DNA of 39,670 nt from Candidatus Zixiibacteriota bacterium (GTDB lineage Bacteria > Zixibacteria > MSB-5A5 > GN15 > FEB-12): the NCBI GenBank assembly GCA_020348905.1, contig CP070756.1:1618311-1657980 (forward strand). The letters are read 5' to 3'. Of this stretch, positions 1 to 8,035 are shown one piece after another. Numbering within the stretch: position 1 is the stretch's first letter; the number at the start of each line of letters is the position of its first letter. Under the pieces are notes generated by a model that saw nothing but the letters and a program-made list of their open reading frames with translations, made no database searches and was not told the DNA's origin. The translations under genes and the position numbers were made by a program.

Positions 1-81
1 ATTCGCATGGTCACTCATCTCGATGCCAGCCGGGCCGATTGCCAGGAAGCGTTGGAGCGGATGAAAACTGTGATCAATTAG
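1..81 (+). CDS. Threonine aldolase family protein, C-terminal end (partial)
   Basis: Frame 1 is open from the first base to a TAG at 79-81 and gives 26 residues. They include the stretch RMVTHLDASRADCQEALERM. This resembles the extreme C-terminus of low-specificity L-threonine aldolases, PLP enzymes that split threonine to glycine and acetaldehyde and which typically end in a V-T-H-L-D motif followed by a helix. Only the tail is visible, so the catalytic lysine and the rest of the fold cannot be checked. The next gene starts 24 nt downstream on the same strand, so the two may be co-transcribed. The family call rests on a short motif recalled from known members. Confidence 0.7.
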   Translation: MRMVTHLDASRADCQEALERMKTVIN

Positions 82-105
82 GTTCATGCATCCATACACC
101 AACTT

Positions 106-876
106 ATGACCGGTAATAAATTCATCATTCTGGGATCCTCTTCAGGGTTGCCTCAGGCCGGCCGGGCATGTTCCGGATACGTCCTGAAAACGGGGGAGAA
201 CCTTAGCCTGATTGATTGTGGCGGCGGCGTTACCTCGTCGTTTCTAAGGCGTGGTCTGAATCCTCTTGATGTCGAGCAAGTTTTTATCACTCACACCCAC
301 CCGGATCACGTTATCGACCTGCCGCTGTTCATCCAGCTTCTTTACCTTAAAGGGCGAACCGGGCCGTTCGACATGTATATTCCTGAGGAGTTTGTTCAGC
401 CCTTCTGGACATTCCTGACGTCGGTGTACCTTATTGAAGAAAAGCTGGGTTTCAAGCTCAACCTCGTAGGCTACCAGGACGAATTCACCTTCACGGGAGA
501 GTTCCAGCTTCGGGCCATAGGCAATAAACACCTGCAGTCCAATGGCGAGCTGATTGAACAGCTCGGCCTGCCAAATAAGATGCAGTGCCACTCGGTTGAG
601 ATTGAGGTGGATGGCAAAAAGATATTGTACTCTTCCGATATCGCGGCTTACGAGGATGTCCGTCCGCATCTTGACGGCAAGGATCTGGTAGTGCTCGAAT
701 CGACTCACGTTGATCTGGAAGAATTTATCGAGCATGCCCAAACGGTAAAGGTAGGACGGTTTATCATCACTCACCTGGGAACCGATGAAGAAATAGCCGC
801 GATACAGGCTATGGCCGCCAAGGCCGGTTTGGACAACCTTACCACCGCGGTGGATGGTATGGAAGTTGAACTGTAG
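106..876 (+). CDS. MBL-fold metallo-hydrolase (RNase Z-like subfamily)
   Basis: This 256-residue protein carries the metallo-beta-lactamase-fold signature H63-T-H65-P-D67-H68. The N-terminal pattern (FIILGSSSGLPQAGRACSGYVL, then a Cys-Gly-Gly-Gly turn at about 38-41) is typical of the RNase Z / arylsulfatase-like branch, as is the short length. Further likely metal ligands are the Asp in the SSDI stretch and the His in ITHLG near the C-terminus. There is no signal peptide, so it is probably a cytoplasmic Zn-dependent hydrolase. Members cleave tRNA 3' trailers, phosphodiesters or thioesters, and the substrate cannot be told from sequence. I see no flexible-arm insertion of the kind canonical RNase Z uses to grip tRNA, so I do not name it rnz. 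The ATG has no strong ribosome-binding site. Confidence 0.85.
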   Translation: MTGNKFIILGSSSGLPQAGRACSGYVLKTGENLSLIDCGGGVTSSFLRRGLNPLDVEQVFITHTHPDHVIDLPLFIQLLYLKGRTGPFDMYIPEEFVQPFWTFLTSVYLIEEKLGFKLNLVGYQDEFTFTGEFQLRAIGNKHLQSNGELIEQLGLPNKMQCHSVEIEVDGKKILYSSDIAAYEDVRPHLDGKDLVVLESTHVDLEEFIEHAQTVKVGRFIITHLGTDEEIAAIQAMAAKAGLDNLTTAVDGMEVEL

Positions 877-902
877 GCAACTTTTGAGAAATTATGAAAA
901 GA

Positions 903-934
903 CCCCGAACCTGCCGGTGTGGCAGGTCCGGGGT
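903..934. terminator. Bidirectional intrinsic terminator between convergent genes
   Basis: A 13-bp inverted repeat with arms at 903-915 and 921-933, one internal mismatch and a 5-nt loop forms a GC-rich hairpin. It lies 26 nt after the hydrolase stop and 23 nt before the sdhB stop on the other strand. The plus-strand 3' flank is T-rich (TATTTAT). On the minus strand the hairpin is followed by a CTTTTC run. It can therefore end transcription from both sides. Confidence 0.75.
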
Positions 935-957
935 ATTTATGTGTCCGAAGGATCTTT

Positions 958-1701
958 CTACCTGGTGACGGTGGCCATCAAGTACTCCCGGTTCATCATA
1001 GCGATAAACTTGACCGAGATCTCCTTGGGGCAGGCAGCCTCGCATTCATAGTAGTTGGTGCAGTTTCCGAATCCTTCTCTGTCCATCTGGGCGACCATTT
1101 TTTCGACCCGCTGTTTGCGCTCGGCATGCCCCTGGGGCAGGGATGCGAACTGGGACACCTTGGCCGCGACGAACAACATGGCCGAGGCGTTCTTGCACGA
1201 TGCCACGCAGGCGCCACAGCCAATACAGGCGGCGGCATCCATGGCGGTATCGGCGTCTTTTTTCGCTATCGGTAATGCATTGGCGTCGGGTGCACCGCCG
1301 GCATTGATTGAGACGAACCCGCCGGCCTGCATAATCCGATCGAAAGCGCTTCGGTCAACGACCAGATCTTTCAAAACGGGGAAGGCCCGGGCCCGCCACG
1401 GTTCAATGTAAATGGTATCGCCGTCCTTGAAGTGTCTCATGTGGAGCTGGCAGACGGTAGTCGCCATTTCGGGACCGTGTGCGCGTCCGTTTATCATCAG
1501 CGAACAGGTGCCGCAAATACCTTCCCGACAGTCATGGTCAAAAGCGATCGGTTCCGTCCCCTGCTGAATCAGGCCTTCGTTGACAACATCGAGCATTTCC
1601 AGAAAGGACATGTGGTGATTTATGTCCCTGGCCTCGTATTTCTCCATGCGGCCTTTATCGTCAGCGTTCTTCTGTCGCCATACATATAGTGTCAGGTTCA
1701 T
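958..1701 (-). CDS. sdhB: Succinate dehydrogenase / fumarate reductase iron-sulfur subunit
   Basis: This 247-residue subunit carries electrons from the flavoprotein to quinone. All three clusters are readable. The 2Fe-2S site uses C58, C63 and C66 (CREGICGTC) and probably C84. The 4Fe-4S site uses C159, C162 and C165 (CIGCGAC) with C224. The 3Fe-4S site uses C169, C214 and C220. Length and motifs fit the Bacteroidetes/epsilon-type enzyme that pairs with a single b558 cytochrome subunit. It is the last gene of sdhCAB. Its ATG overlaps the sdhA stop by one base (TAATG), with an AAGGAG ribosome site nine bases upstream. Direction of catalysis (succinate oxidation or fumarate reduction) cannot be decided from sequence. 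Confidence 0.95.
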   Translation of the reverse strand: MNLTLYVWRQKNADDKGRMEKYEARDINHHMSFLEMLDVVNEGLIQQGTEPIAFDHDCREGICGTCSLMINGRAHGPEMATTVCQLHMRHFKDGDTIYIEPWRARAFPVLKDLVVDRSAFDRIMQAGGFVSINAGGAPDANALPIAKKDADTAMDAAACIGCGACVASCKNASAMLFVAAKVSQFASLPQGHAERKQRVEKMVAQMDREGFGNCTNYYECEAACPKEISVKFIAMMNREYLMATVTR

Positions 1702-3614
1702 TACTTGTAACTCCTTGTAGACAGTTCGACGTTCTCAAAAACAAGGGGTTCTTTATGTAAGGCCGGTTCTTTTCCGTCGCCCTGGTATTCCCAGGCGGAA
1801 ACATAGCAGAAATCCTTGTCGTTTCGCAAAGCCTCGCCTTCTTCCGTCTGGAATTCCTCGCGGAAGTGAGCGCCGCACGACTCGGCCCTTGTCAGAGCGT
1901 CGTAACACATGACCTCGCCGATTTCAAGGAAATCGGCCACGCGGCCGGCAAGTTCCAGCTGCTGGTTCAGTTCCTCGTTGGTTCCCATGACCTTCAGGTC
2001 TTGCCAGAACTCTTCGCGAAGGGCGGGAATTTCCTGCAGGGCTTTCTTCAAGCCGGCTTCGTTACGCCCCATACCGCAGTATTCCCACATGATCTTGCCA
2101 AGGGCTCGATGGAAGGTGTCCGGAGAACGCTTGCCGTTAATCGAAAGCAGTTTCTTCATGCGCTCCTGAACTTCCTGTTCGACCTTTTTGAACTCGGGGT
2201 GATCGGTGGTGACGTCGGATACACCGGCACGAACGAAGTGGTCTCCGAGAGTGTAGGGGACGACAAAATAACCGTCAGCCAGACCCTGCATAAGGGCGCT
2301 GGCTCCGAGCCGGTTAGCGCCGTGATCGGAGAAGTTAGCTTCGCCGGCAACGAACAGGCCGGGGATGGTGCTCTCCAGATTATAGTCAACCCACAGGCCG
2401 CCCATAGTATAGTGTGAGGCCGGGTAAATGCGCATTGGGACGGTGTAAGGATCCTCGCCGGTAATCCGTTCATACATCTGGAACAGGTTACCGTAACGCT
2501 CTTCGATAACGTCCTTCCCGAGCCGCTTGATGGCGTCGGCAAAGTCGAGGTATACGCCGACGCCGGTTTCACCAACCCCGCGACCATCGTCAACAACCTC
2601 CTTGGCGCTTCGTGACGAGATGTCACGCGGGGCCAGATTGCCGAAGCTGGGATACTTGCGTTCCAGGTAATAGTCGCGTTCATTTTCGGGAATATCGCCG
2701 GCGGCCCGGTTATCGTCTCTGTTCTTCGGGACCCAGATGCGGCCGTCGTTACGAAGCGACTCCGACATCAGCGTCAACTTGGATTGATACTCGCCGCTGA
2801 CCGGAATGCAGGTCGGGTGAATCTGAGTGAAACACGGGTTTGCGAAAGCGGCGCCTTTCTTGTAAGAACGGTAAGCGGCCGTGCCGTTACATCCCTTGGC
2901 GTAGGTGGCGAGATAGAAAACGTTGCCATAGCCGCCGGTGGCCAGGACGACCGCATCGGCAGCATGCGAACTGATTTTACCGGTGACCATGTCACGCACC
3001 ACGATACCCCTGGCACGACCATCGACAACGACCAGGTCGAGCATCTCGGTGCGGGGATACATTTTCACCTGCCCCTGACCGATCTGGCGCGACAGCGAAG
3101 AATACGCACCCAGCAAAAGCTGCTGGCCGGTCTGGCCGCGGGCATAAAAGGTTCTGGAAACCTGCGCTCCGCCGAATGACCGGTTGGCCAGAAGACCACC
3201 GTACTCGCGGGCAAATGGTACGCCCTGAGCGACGCACTGGTCGATTATATTATTGGCTACCTGGGCGAGTCGGTAGACATTGGCTTCGCGTGAGCGAAAA
3301 TCACCGCCCTTAACCGTATCGTAGAACAGTCGCCAGGTTGAGTCGCCGTCATTCTGGTAATTCTTGGAGGCGTTTATGCCACCCTGAGCGGCGATACTGT
3401 GAGCCCGGCGGGGTGAATCCTGGTAACAGAAGCAGGAAACATTATAGCCCAGTTCAGCCAGCGACGCCGCCCCGGCGGCTCCCGCCAGACCGGAACCGAC
3501 CACGATGGCCGAGAATTTTCGTTTGTTGGCAGGATTGACCAGCTTCATCTCGAAGCGGTGTTTATCCCATTTATCTGCCAGTGGGCCCGAGGGAACTTTT
3601 GCATCGAGTTTCAT
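1701..3614 (-). CDS. sdhA: Succinate dehydrogenase / fumarate reductase flavoprotein subunit
   Basis: This 637-residue flavoprotein has an N-terminal dinucleotide-binding GxGxxG at G40-G45. The covalent-FAD region is R-A-H72-S-I-A-A-Q-G-G, in which H72 is the expected flavinylated histidine. An HPT substrate-site motif and the distal [11 protein letters not shown] and [10 protein letters not shown] segments contain the expected active-site residues. It oxidises succinate or reduces fumarate at the cytoplasmic face of the inner membrane, anchored through SdhB and SdhC. Its ATG follows the sdhC stop with no gap, and a strong GGAGGAGG ribosome site is embedded in the sdhC C-terminus, so translation is probably coupled. 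The length is slightly above the E. coli SdhA size and normal for the Bacteroidetes-type enzyme. Confidence 0.96.
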   Translation of the reverse strand: MKLDAKVPSGPLADKWDKHRFEMKLVNPANKRKFSAIVVGSGLAGAAGAASLAELGYNVSCFCYQDSPRRAHSIAAQGGINASKNYQNDGDSTWRLFYDTVKGGDFRSREANVYRLAQVANNIIDQCVAQGVPFAREYGGLLANRSFGGAQVSRTFYARGQTGQQLLLGAYSSLSRQIGQGQVKMYPRTEMLDLVVVDGRARGIVVRDMVTGKISSHAADAVVLATGGYGNVFYLATYAKGCNGTAAYRSYKKGAAFANPCFTQIHPTCIPVSGEYQSKLTLMSESLRNDGRIWVPKNRDDNRAAGDIPENERDYYLERKYPSFGNLAPRDISSRSAKEVVDDGRGVGETGVGVYLDFADAIKRLGKDVIEERYGNLFQMYERITGEDPYTVPMRIYPASHYTMGGLWVDYNLESTIPGLFVAGEANFSDHGANRLGASALMQGLADGYFVVPYTLGDHFVRAGVSDVTTDHPEFKKVEQEVQERMKKLLSINGKRSPDTFHRALGKIMWEYCGMGRNEAGLKKALQEIPALREEFWQDLKVMGTNEELNQQLELAGRVADFLEIGEVMCYDALTRAESCGAHFREEFQTEEGEALRNDKDFCYVSAWEYQGDGKEPALHKEPLVFENVELSTRSYK

Positions 3615-4343
3615 CTAGAATCCTCCTCCCGGCAGTGTGACATAATTGAGAAGAACGGCTATGGGCATAGAGGCATAACCGAGGAATATTATGATCGCAA
3701 ACACGTTGCTCAAAAACTTCAGTTTGGGCAGGTATTTTTCATTGGCCCAACCCATCGTCTGGAAGAACGATTCCGCGGCGTGACTCAGATGGTACGCCAA
3801 TAGAAACATGGCAATCAGGTAAACGGCTGCGATGAAATAGTTGCTGAAGCCGGTGATGACCATCGAGTATACGTCCATTCGCCCCATCGAATCCTTCAGT
3901 TGGGCATACTCGGGGTTGGTCGCGATAACTGTAAAATGAAGCAGGTGGTAGACCACGAATGCGAGAATCAGCAGACCGGTATAGATCATTGTTCTCGATG
4001 ACAGCGATGCCTGTATGGTGTCTTCCCGGCGGTATCCCACCGGCCGCGCCCGCTGGTTCTCAAGCCAGAGGACAACTCCTTTCCAGACATGCACCACCGC
4101 CAGTATCAGCATAAACAGCCTGAATCCCCATTTGAGTGCCCCAAGTGACTGGAGTGTCTCGGCGTATTTGTTGAGTTGCTCCTGACCCACGAATAGCTGA
4201 AGATTTCCAATCAAATGGACGATCAAAAACCCAATCAGAAGAATGCCGGTAATAGCCATGAGGACTTTTTTACCGACCGAGGCTGTCGTGAAGCTGACCG
4301 AAGATTGGCTGGTTGTCATTTGATTTAATCCTACGGTACTCAT
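3615..4343 (-). CDS. sdhC: Succinate dehydrogenase cytochrome b558-type membrane subunit
   Basis: This membrane anchor has five predicted transmembrane helices and several histidines placed to bind heme: in IVHLIGN of helix 1, HVWKG of helix 2, YHLLHF of helix 3 and YHLSHAAESF of helix 4. That pattern fits the single-subunit, two-heme b558 family (as in Bacillus, Wolinella and Bacteroides) that usually works with menaquinone. I place the start at the ATG at 4343-4341, which has an AAGGA site 11 bases upstream and gives about 242 residues. The open frame extends to a TTG at 4403, which would add 20 residues of poor quality. It is the first gene of sdhCAB. An intrinsic terminator lies 63 nt upstream, so transcription into the operon must start after it or read through it. 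Confidence 0.92.
   Translation of the reverse strand: MSTVGLNQMTTSQSSVSFTTASVGKKVLMAITGILLIGFLIVHLIGNLQLFVGQEQLNKYAETLQSLGALKWGFRLFMLILAVVHVWKGVVLWLENQRARPVGYRREDTIQASLSSRTMIYTGLLILAFVVYHLLHFTVIATNPEYAQLKDSMGRMDVYSMVITGFSNYFIAAVYLIAMFLLAYHLSHAAESFFQTMGWANEKYLPKLKFLSNVFAIIIFLGYASMPIAVLLNYVTLPGGGF
3621..3629 (-). promoter_or_regulatory. Strong ribosome-binding site of sdhA inside the end of sdhC
   Basis: On the minus strand the bases read GGAGGAGGA, six bases before the sdhA ATG at 3614-3612. The site encodes part of the Gly-rich C-terminus of SdhC. This fixes the sdhA start and suggests translational coupling of the two subunits. Confidence 0.8.
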
Positions 4344-4403
4344 ATTAGAATTGATCCTTGTTTGTTTGATTGTGAAAATACGAACAAGCTCCGGGCCGGT
4401 CAA

Positions 4404-4440
4404 TCAAAAAATCCGCAACGGGTGTTTGGCCCTTGCGGAA
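4404..4440 (-). terminator. Minus-strand intrinsic terminator in front of sdhC
   Basis: Arms at 4412-4418 and 4433-4439 (7 bp, TCCGCAA on the plus strand) extend inward through GGG/CCC at 4420-4422 and 4430-4432. On the minus strand the hairpin is followed directly by six Ts (plus-strand A run 4406-4411). Orientation is clear because the plus-strand exit has no T run. No gene on the minus strand lies upstream of it, so it may be a leader attenuator of the sdh operon or the end of a small RNA. Confidence 0.6.
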
Positions 4441-4540
4441 AGCCTTTCAACAGGTTTGAGAAGATTATCAAAGCCCGGCTTGTCCATGTATTTGCCGGGA
4501 CCGTCGGGGCAAATAGGGGGTATAATAGAGTAACTCGAAA

Positions 4541-4570
4541 TTGGATTTGACTTTAATGGAATGGTATAAT
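4541..4570 (+). promoter_or_regulatory. Candidate sigma-70-type promoter for the small secreted protein
   Basis: TTGGAT at 4541-4546 and a perfect TATAAT at 4565-4570 are separated by 18 nt, and the gene starts 55 nt further on. The -35 box matches consensus at four of six positions. A second TATAAT at 4521-4526 has no partner box. Sequence match only. Confidence 0.45.
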
Positions 4571-4625
4571 ATGTTTAACATTTACTAACTGGAGTGTATC
4601 AATCTTTTGATCCTGGGAGATAAGT

Positions 4626-5198
4626 ATGTTGAGAATTAGCATCGGTTTAACCGTTTTCGCGGTAATCTGGCTGATAGCGATACCGGCGATGGCCTCATCG
4701 GTCAGTCTGGGGGTGTCCGGTCCGGGAGTGGTCAATGACAGTACGATCAAAGCCGGCGAGAAAGTATCTTTCGATGTCTATATAGAAAATGATGCCGAAT
4801 TCACCTGTTTCACGCTGGGGTTCAAGATAGGCTCAAACGACATTGTATCCGTGACGCACCTGGCCGACAGCGGCAACGGGAAAAATCCCAACGGTGACAT
4901 AAAGGCTTTCAATGGTTTCGATGACGCCTCGATCTGGGACCTGGGTGGCATGCATGTGGTTGAGTCCAACTGGGATGGCAAACTGCCCGAACTGGTTGGC
5001 TTTGGCGGATTGGCGGCTTTCAAGAAATATATGCCTCACGATCGACTCAAGACCATGTCATGGGATATGTCAGTTGACTCGCCCGGGACGCTTGTGGTGG
5101 ACTCGTCGTTCTTCCCGCCCGGCGGTCTATGGGTGTTCGGCCAGCCCAAGCACATACCCGAGTGGGGTGGTCCTTATATCTATCTGGTCGTAGAGTAA
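4626..5198 (+). CDS. Small secreted protein of unknown function
   Basis: This 190-residue protein begins with a clear signal peptide (about 1-23, ending in PAMAS). The mature part opens with VSLGVSGPGVVNDSTIKAGEKVSFDVYIENDAEFTC split over short strands, which looks like a beta-sandwich with the cohesin/dockerin-like opening found in many secreted FCB proteins (a G-E-x-V-x-F-D-V-Y-I-x-N pattern). I recognise no catalytic motif and no T9SS C-terminal domain; it ends in a short beta-like YIYLVVE. The start has a GGGAG ribosome site six bases upstream, a promoter-like element in front and a strong terminator behind, so it is probably a single-gene transcript. A cohesin-like, surface or periplasmic role is only a guess. 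Confidence 0.8.
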   Translation: MLRISIGLTVFAVIWLIAIPAMASSVSLGVSGPGVVNDSTIKAGEKVSFDVYIENDAEFTCFTLGFKIGSNDIVSVTHLADSGNGKNPNGDIKAFNGFDDASIWDLGGMHVVESNWDGKLPELVGFGGLAAFKKYMPHDRLKTMSWDMSVDSPGTLVVDSSFFPPGGLWVFGQPKHIPEWGGPYIYLVVE

Positions 5199-5222
5199 GT
5201 CCGGAAATATTACAGATAACGC

Positions 5223-5250
5223 AAGCCCGCCTTTCGGCGGGCTTTTCTTT
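5223..5250 (+). terminator. Intrinsic terminator after the small secreted protein
   Basis: A perfect 9-bp stem (5223-5231 with 5236-5244, AAGCCCGCC/GGCGGGCTT) has a 4-nt loop and is followed by TTCTTT. It sits 24 nt after the stop codon at 5198. This is a textbook rho-independent terminator in the plus direction. The minus-strand side lacks a T run. Confidence 0.92.
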
Positions 5251-5375
5251 GCTACTCACCGCCCCGTAGTCTCCAAGACGAAACTTAAGTATCTCGCAAT
5301 CGAGACCACTCTCGGTGATTTCTATTTTGTCTGCCGGCAGAAATTCCCTGTCCGGATAAACCGGCGGGAAAAACA

Positions 5376-6881
5376 CTACTTGAGGAATATCAGCTTGATA
5401 ATCTGTGAGGCGTCGTCGGCCTGCAGCTTGGCGAAGTAAACGCCACTCGACTGCATTATGCCGTTGTAATCGGCCCCGTTCCAATATGCGTAGTAAGTAC
5501 CGGGTGAGAATATTCCTTCAGCCAGCGTAGTTACTTCCTGGCCCAATATATTGTAAATCTTAAGCGCCAGATACTGACTGACCTCAGTATCAAACGCAAT
5601 GCGTGTCTCGCCGTTAAACGGGTTGGGGTAGTTCTGCTGAAGCGAGAACGTTGCCGGCACGGCTTCATCGGTCCCGGTTGTCTGTACCGGCAGCGGTATG
5701 TCAAAACGATACACAAAAACCGTGTCAGCCACCCGCCCCGTTAGGTTCAGAGTAGAGGGATTGGAGTAGGTCTCGAAGAAGGTAACGTTGGATAATTCTC
5801 GGCCCAGATCGACCGAATCAATCACCAGGCCGGTACCGTAATCAAGAAGGACGACGCGGTCCGGCGACGAAGTACCTACGATCACCCCCCTGTCACGGTA
5901 GATATGATCCAGGCCAAAGAACGAGTCATCGAAATACCACAGGCGGGTGACACTTTCGTCGGCGAAACTGTAGCAGGCAAGGTGTGGTCTTACTTCGTCA
6001 TCAAGGCCTTCCAGATCCTCAACCCGCCCCGAGATGATTACTTCCTCGTTTTCCAGCGAGGGGTCAAAATCGCCAACCATGACCGAACGGGTGTTGCCCC
6101 GGGGGGTGGTCCGCTCAAGGAAATGGTAATCCATAGAGTCGGCGACCAATACCGTGCTTAACCTGAACTCCTCGCGGTCAGAAAAACCACCTTCAACCCC
6201 GAGGTCAAACTGGTAATGATAATTGGTGAAGCCGAACAAATCGTCAGCTTCGTCACCGTACAGATTTCCCGGGTGCAGGGAAGTGACATTATCCCGCCAG
6301 AGTTCCTGCTGGAGATCGAGGCTGTAAAGTATCGTCGTGGCGTGGGTTTCGGCCGATGCGCCAAAACCGGGCGATTCCTCCAGGTACCGCAGCGAACATT
6401 CGAGCCAGACCCCTTCAACCACGCCCGCGTCGTTGCGATGGAAACGGATGTTGCCGTATTCGATCGCCTCGAGATTGCCAAGGCCGTTAAAGCAGTTGGC
6501 TCGGACAACGTTCATCGAAGTAGCACCGTCTGATATCGTAAGCAAGGCAATCTTCGGCTGCTGTCCTATTTGACTGATAAGGGCGTATACGAAAAGGGTG
6601 TCGCGTTCGCGGCTGTAATAATGCAAAGTCTTTTCCGGGGCGCCGCTCAGGCCGACCGTAATAAGCGTGTCAACGGCGAATTCGTGGATAATCAGTTGAC
6701 GATTGACCCGGTCGGAGTAGATAAAACCGGCGTGCTGGTCCATTGCGTTTACCAGCGGGTCTATAAAGGCGTAGTTTTCCGCACCGCCCGATTTTACAGA
6801 ATACACGACATCAAAGGAGGCGGCTCCTGCGGTGGTAAACGATAACAATGTAAGGAAAAGAATCGTTAGCAATCTTACCAT
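5376..6881 (-). CDS. Secreted protein with T9SS type A C-terminal sorting domain
   Basis: This 501-residue protein has a signal peptide (about 1-20, ending in AGA). The middle is beta-rich and propeller-like, with an Asp-rich strand (GDFDPSLENEEVIISGRV) recalling FG-GAP/VCBS calcium loops. The last 90 residues, from about 412, form a T9SS type A sorting domain / FlgD-like Ig fold: QNYPNPFNGETRI, then YNILGQEV, GTYYAYWNG and SGVYFAKL, with a basic end. Such a tail directs export through the outer membrane and surface attachment. No protease or glycosidase motif is visible, so the cargo function is unknown. Its ribosome site is weak (AAGGG). It is convergent with the small secreted gene and has no co-directional neighbour. 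Confidence 0.85.
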   Translation of the reverse strand: MVRLLTILFLTLLSFTTAGAASFDVVYSVKSGGAENYAFIDPLVNAMDQHAGFIYSDRVNRQLIIHEFAVDTLITVGLSGAPEKTLHYYSRERDTLFVYALISQIGQQPKIALLTISDGATSMNVVRANCFNGLGNLEAIEYGNIRFHRNDAGVVEGVWLECSLRYLEESPGFGASAETHATTILYSLDLQQELWRDNVTSLHPGNLYGDEADDLFGFTNYHYQFDLGVEGGFSDREEFRLSTVLVADSMDYHFLERTTPRGNTRSVMVGDFDPSLENEEVIISGRVEDLEGLDDEVRPHLACYSFADESVTRLWYFDDSFFGLDHIYRDRGVIVGTSSPDRVVLLDYGTGLVIDSVDLGRELSNVTFFETYSNPSTLNLTGRVADTVFVYRFDIPLPVQTTGTDEAVPATFSLQQNYPNPFNGETRIAFDTEVSQYLALKIYNILGQEVTTLAEGIFSPGTYYAYWNGADYNGIMQSSGVYFAKLQADDASQIIKLIFLK

Positions 6882-7351
6882 AGGCTACCCTTATCTTACA
6901 TCTCTATATAAAATACGCCTGAGGGGTTGTAAAGTTTTAACACTATTTAGCGGCCGGATTTTTACCTCATTTCTTGCGCTTTGTTAAGTGCTTAGTTGGC
7001 ATCGCCTTAGCGGCCCCAATTAGTGTTGGCTTGACACCATCAAAGTGTAAAATTGTGGCTTAATGCCCATTACCGCTAAGATGATTACGACGCTTCACAC
7101 GCGGGCGACATCGAATGCGACTTCATGACTTTACGGGCCGAGGAAAATCCTATGGCAGAACCACTACCGGGTTCTTCCCTACGAAACCAGCCCCACCCGA
7201 ATCCTTCAGAACGCGAGACAGGACGGTGGGGTACCCAACCGTTGGCCTTACGATGGTACGACACCACGCACCATACAATTCATTTGCTAACTACCTGTCA
7301 TTGTGTTACCTTCGGGGCTGACTTGTGAATCAATAAGAAAAAGCGGAAAAG
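6882..7351. other. Gene-free stretch, possible structured or repeat element
   Basis: No credible gene is present. Three overlapping short open frames at 7085-7328 on both strands lack ribosome sites and recognisable motifs. The segment 7191-7231 holds a perfect 7-bp inverted repeat (CCCCACC at 7191-7197, GGTGGGG at 7225-7231) next to the palindrome GGGTACCC at 7229-7236. Such GC-rich inverted segments with spurious frames on both strands are typical of interspersed intergenic repeats, but no second copy occurs in this window. Divergent promoters for the flanking genes should lie here, yet I could not place a convincing pair of boxes. Confidence 0.35.
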
Positions 7352-7996
7352 TTGTCAGATACCGAAAGGAAGGAACCCCGAATTATTACCCAGAGTCAAT
7401 CCCGAAGAGCAGTCCGGGTGCCGATGTTAGTTATTGCGACAGTTATGGTTACGCTGTTGATGCTGGCCTGCGCCGGGCAGCAGGACAAAAAGCTCCTTGA
7501 TGACGCCGTCGCCCTCGCCGAGCAGGGAAGCCAGGCCCTGAACGACATGGATATGGAAGCCTATGCTGCCATAATCCACCCCGATGACCTGGAGAACTTC
7601 CGGTCCATGCTTATGCCCGATATCGAACGACTGGCTCAACTTCGTCAAACCGATTCCATCACCCTGTTTGACAAAACCTTTTCGATCGAAGATCTCCGCA
7701 GTGAACCGGCCGAGAAATTCTTTGTCGATCTGATGGTGACCATCTTTGATATCTCGCCGGAGTTGAAGACCAGCTTTACCGAGATGACCAACGACCATAT
7801 CGGAGCCGTCGCCCAGAGTGACAGCCTGATACACGTGGTGGTCAACACGAAGATGCAGGTCGGCACCAGGCACGTCAACGAGATGAACGTCAGCACTGTC
7901 CGGCGCTACGAAGACGGCTGGAAACTGCGTATATCGAACAAGATCGAAGGTATCGCGCTGATGCTGCAGCAGAGCCTAAGAATGCAGCAGGGCTAA
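7352..7996 (+). CDS. Probable lipoprotein of unknown function
   Basis: This 214-residue protein has a hydrophobic segment at about 25-39 followed by C40, a plausible but imperfect lipobox (LLMLAC). The mature part is mostly helical and acidic and opens with an A-L-A-E-Q-G-S-Q-A-L-N-D-M-D-M-E-A-Y-A segment, then mixed strands near the end. This is reminiscent of NTF2-like/DUF4878-type scaffolds, but I cannot assign a family. The TTG start at 7352 is uncertain: no good ribosome site precedes it, while an in-frame ATG at 7424 gives a shorter signal sequence. Asparaginase follows 39 nt downstream on the same strand, so a short shared transcript is possible. Confidence 0.7.
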   Translation: MSDTERKEPRIITQSQSRRAVRVPMLVIATVMVTLLMLACAGQQDKKLLDDAVALAEQGSQALNDMDMEAYAAIIHPDDLENFRSMLMPDIERLAQLRQTDSITLFDKTFSIEDLRSEPAEKFFVDLMVTIFDISPELKTSFTEMTNDHIGAVAQSDSLIHVVVNTKMQVGTRHVNEMNVSTVRRYEDGWKLRISNKIEGIALMLQQSLRMQQG

Positions 7997-8035
7997 GGCA
8001 ACGGCGGACTGTTCGTTTTACGGTTTGAGACTGAA

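Noticed and set aside
4521..4526. TATAAT upstream of the small secreted protein
   Set aside because: No -35 box sits 16-18 nt upstream; the neighbouring TATAAT at 4565 has a better partner.
7115..7328. Overlapping short frames in the gene-free stretch
   Set aside because: Both strands are open in the same block, which is typical of GC-rich repeats; no protein family is recognisable.
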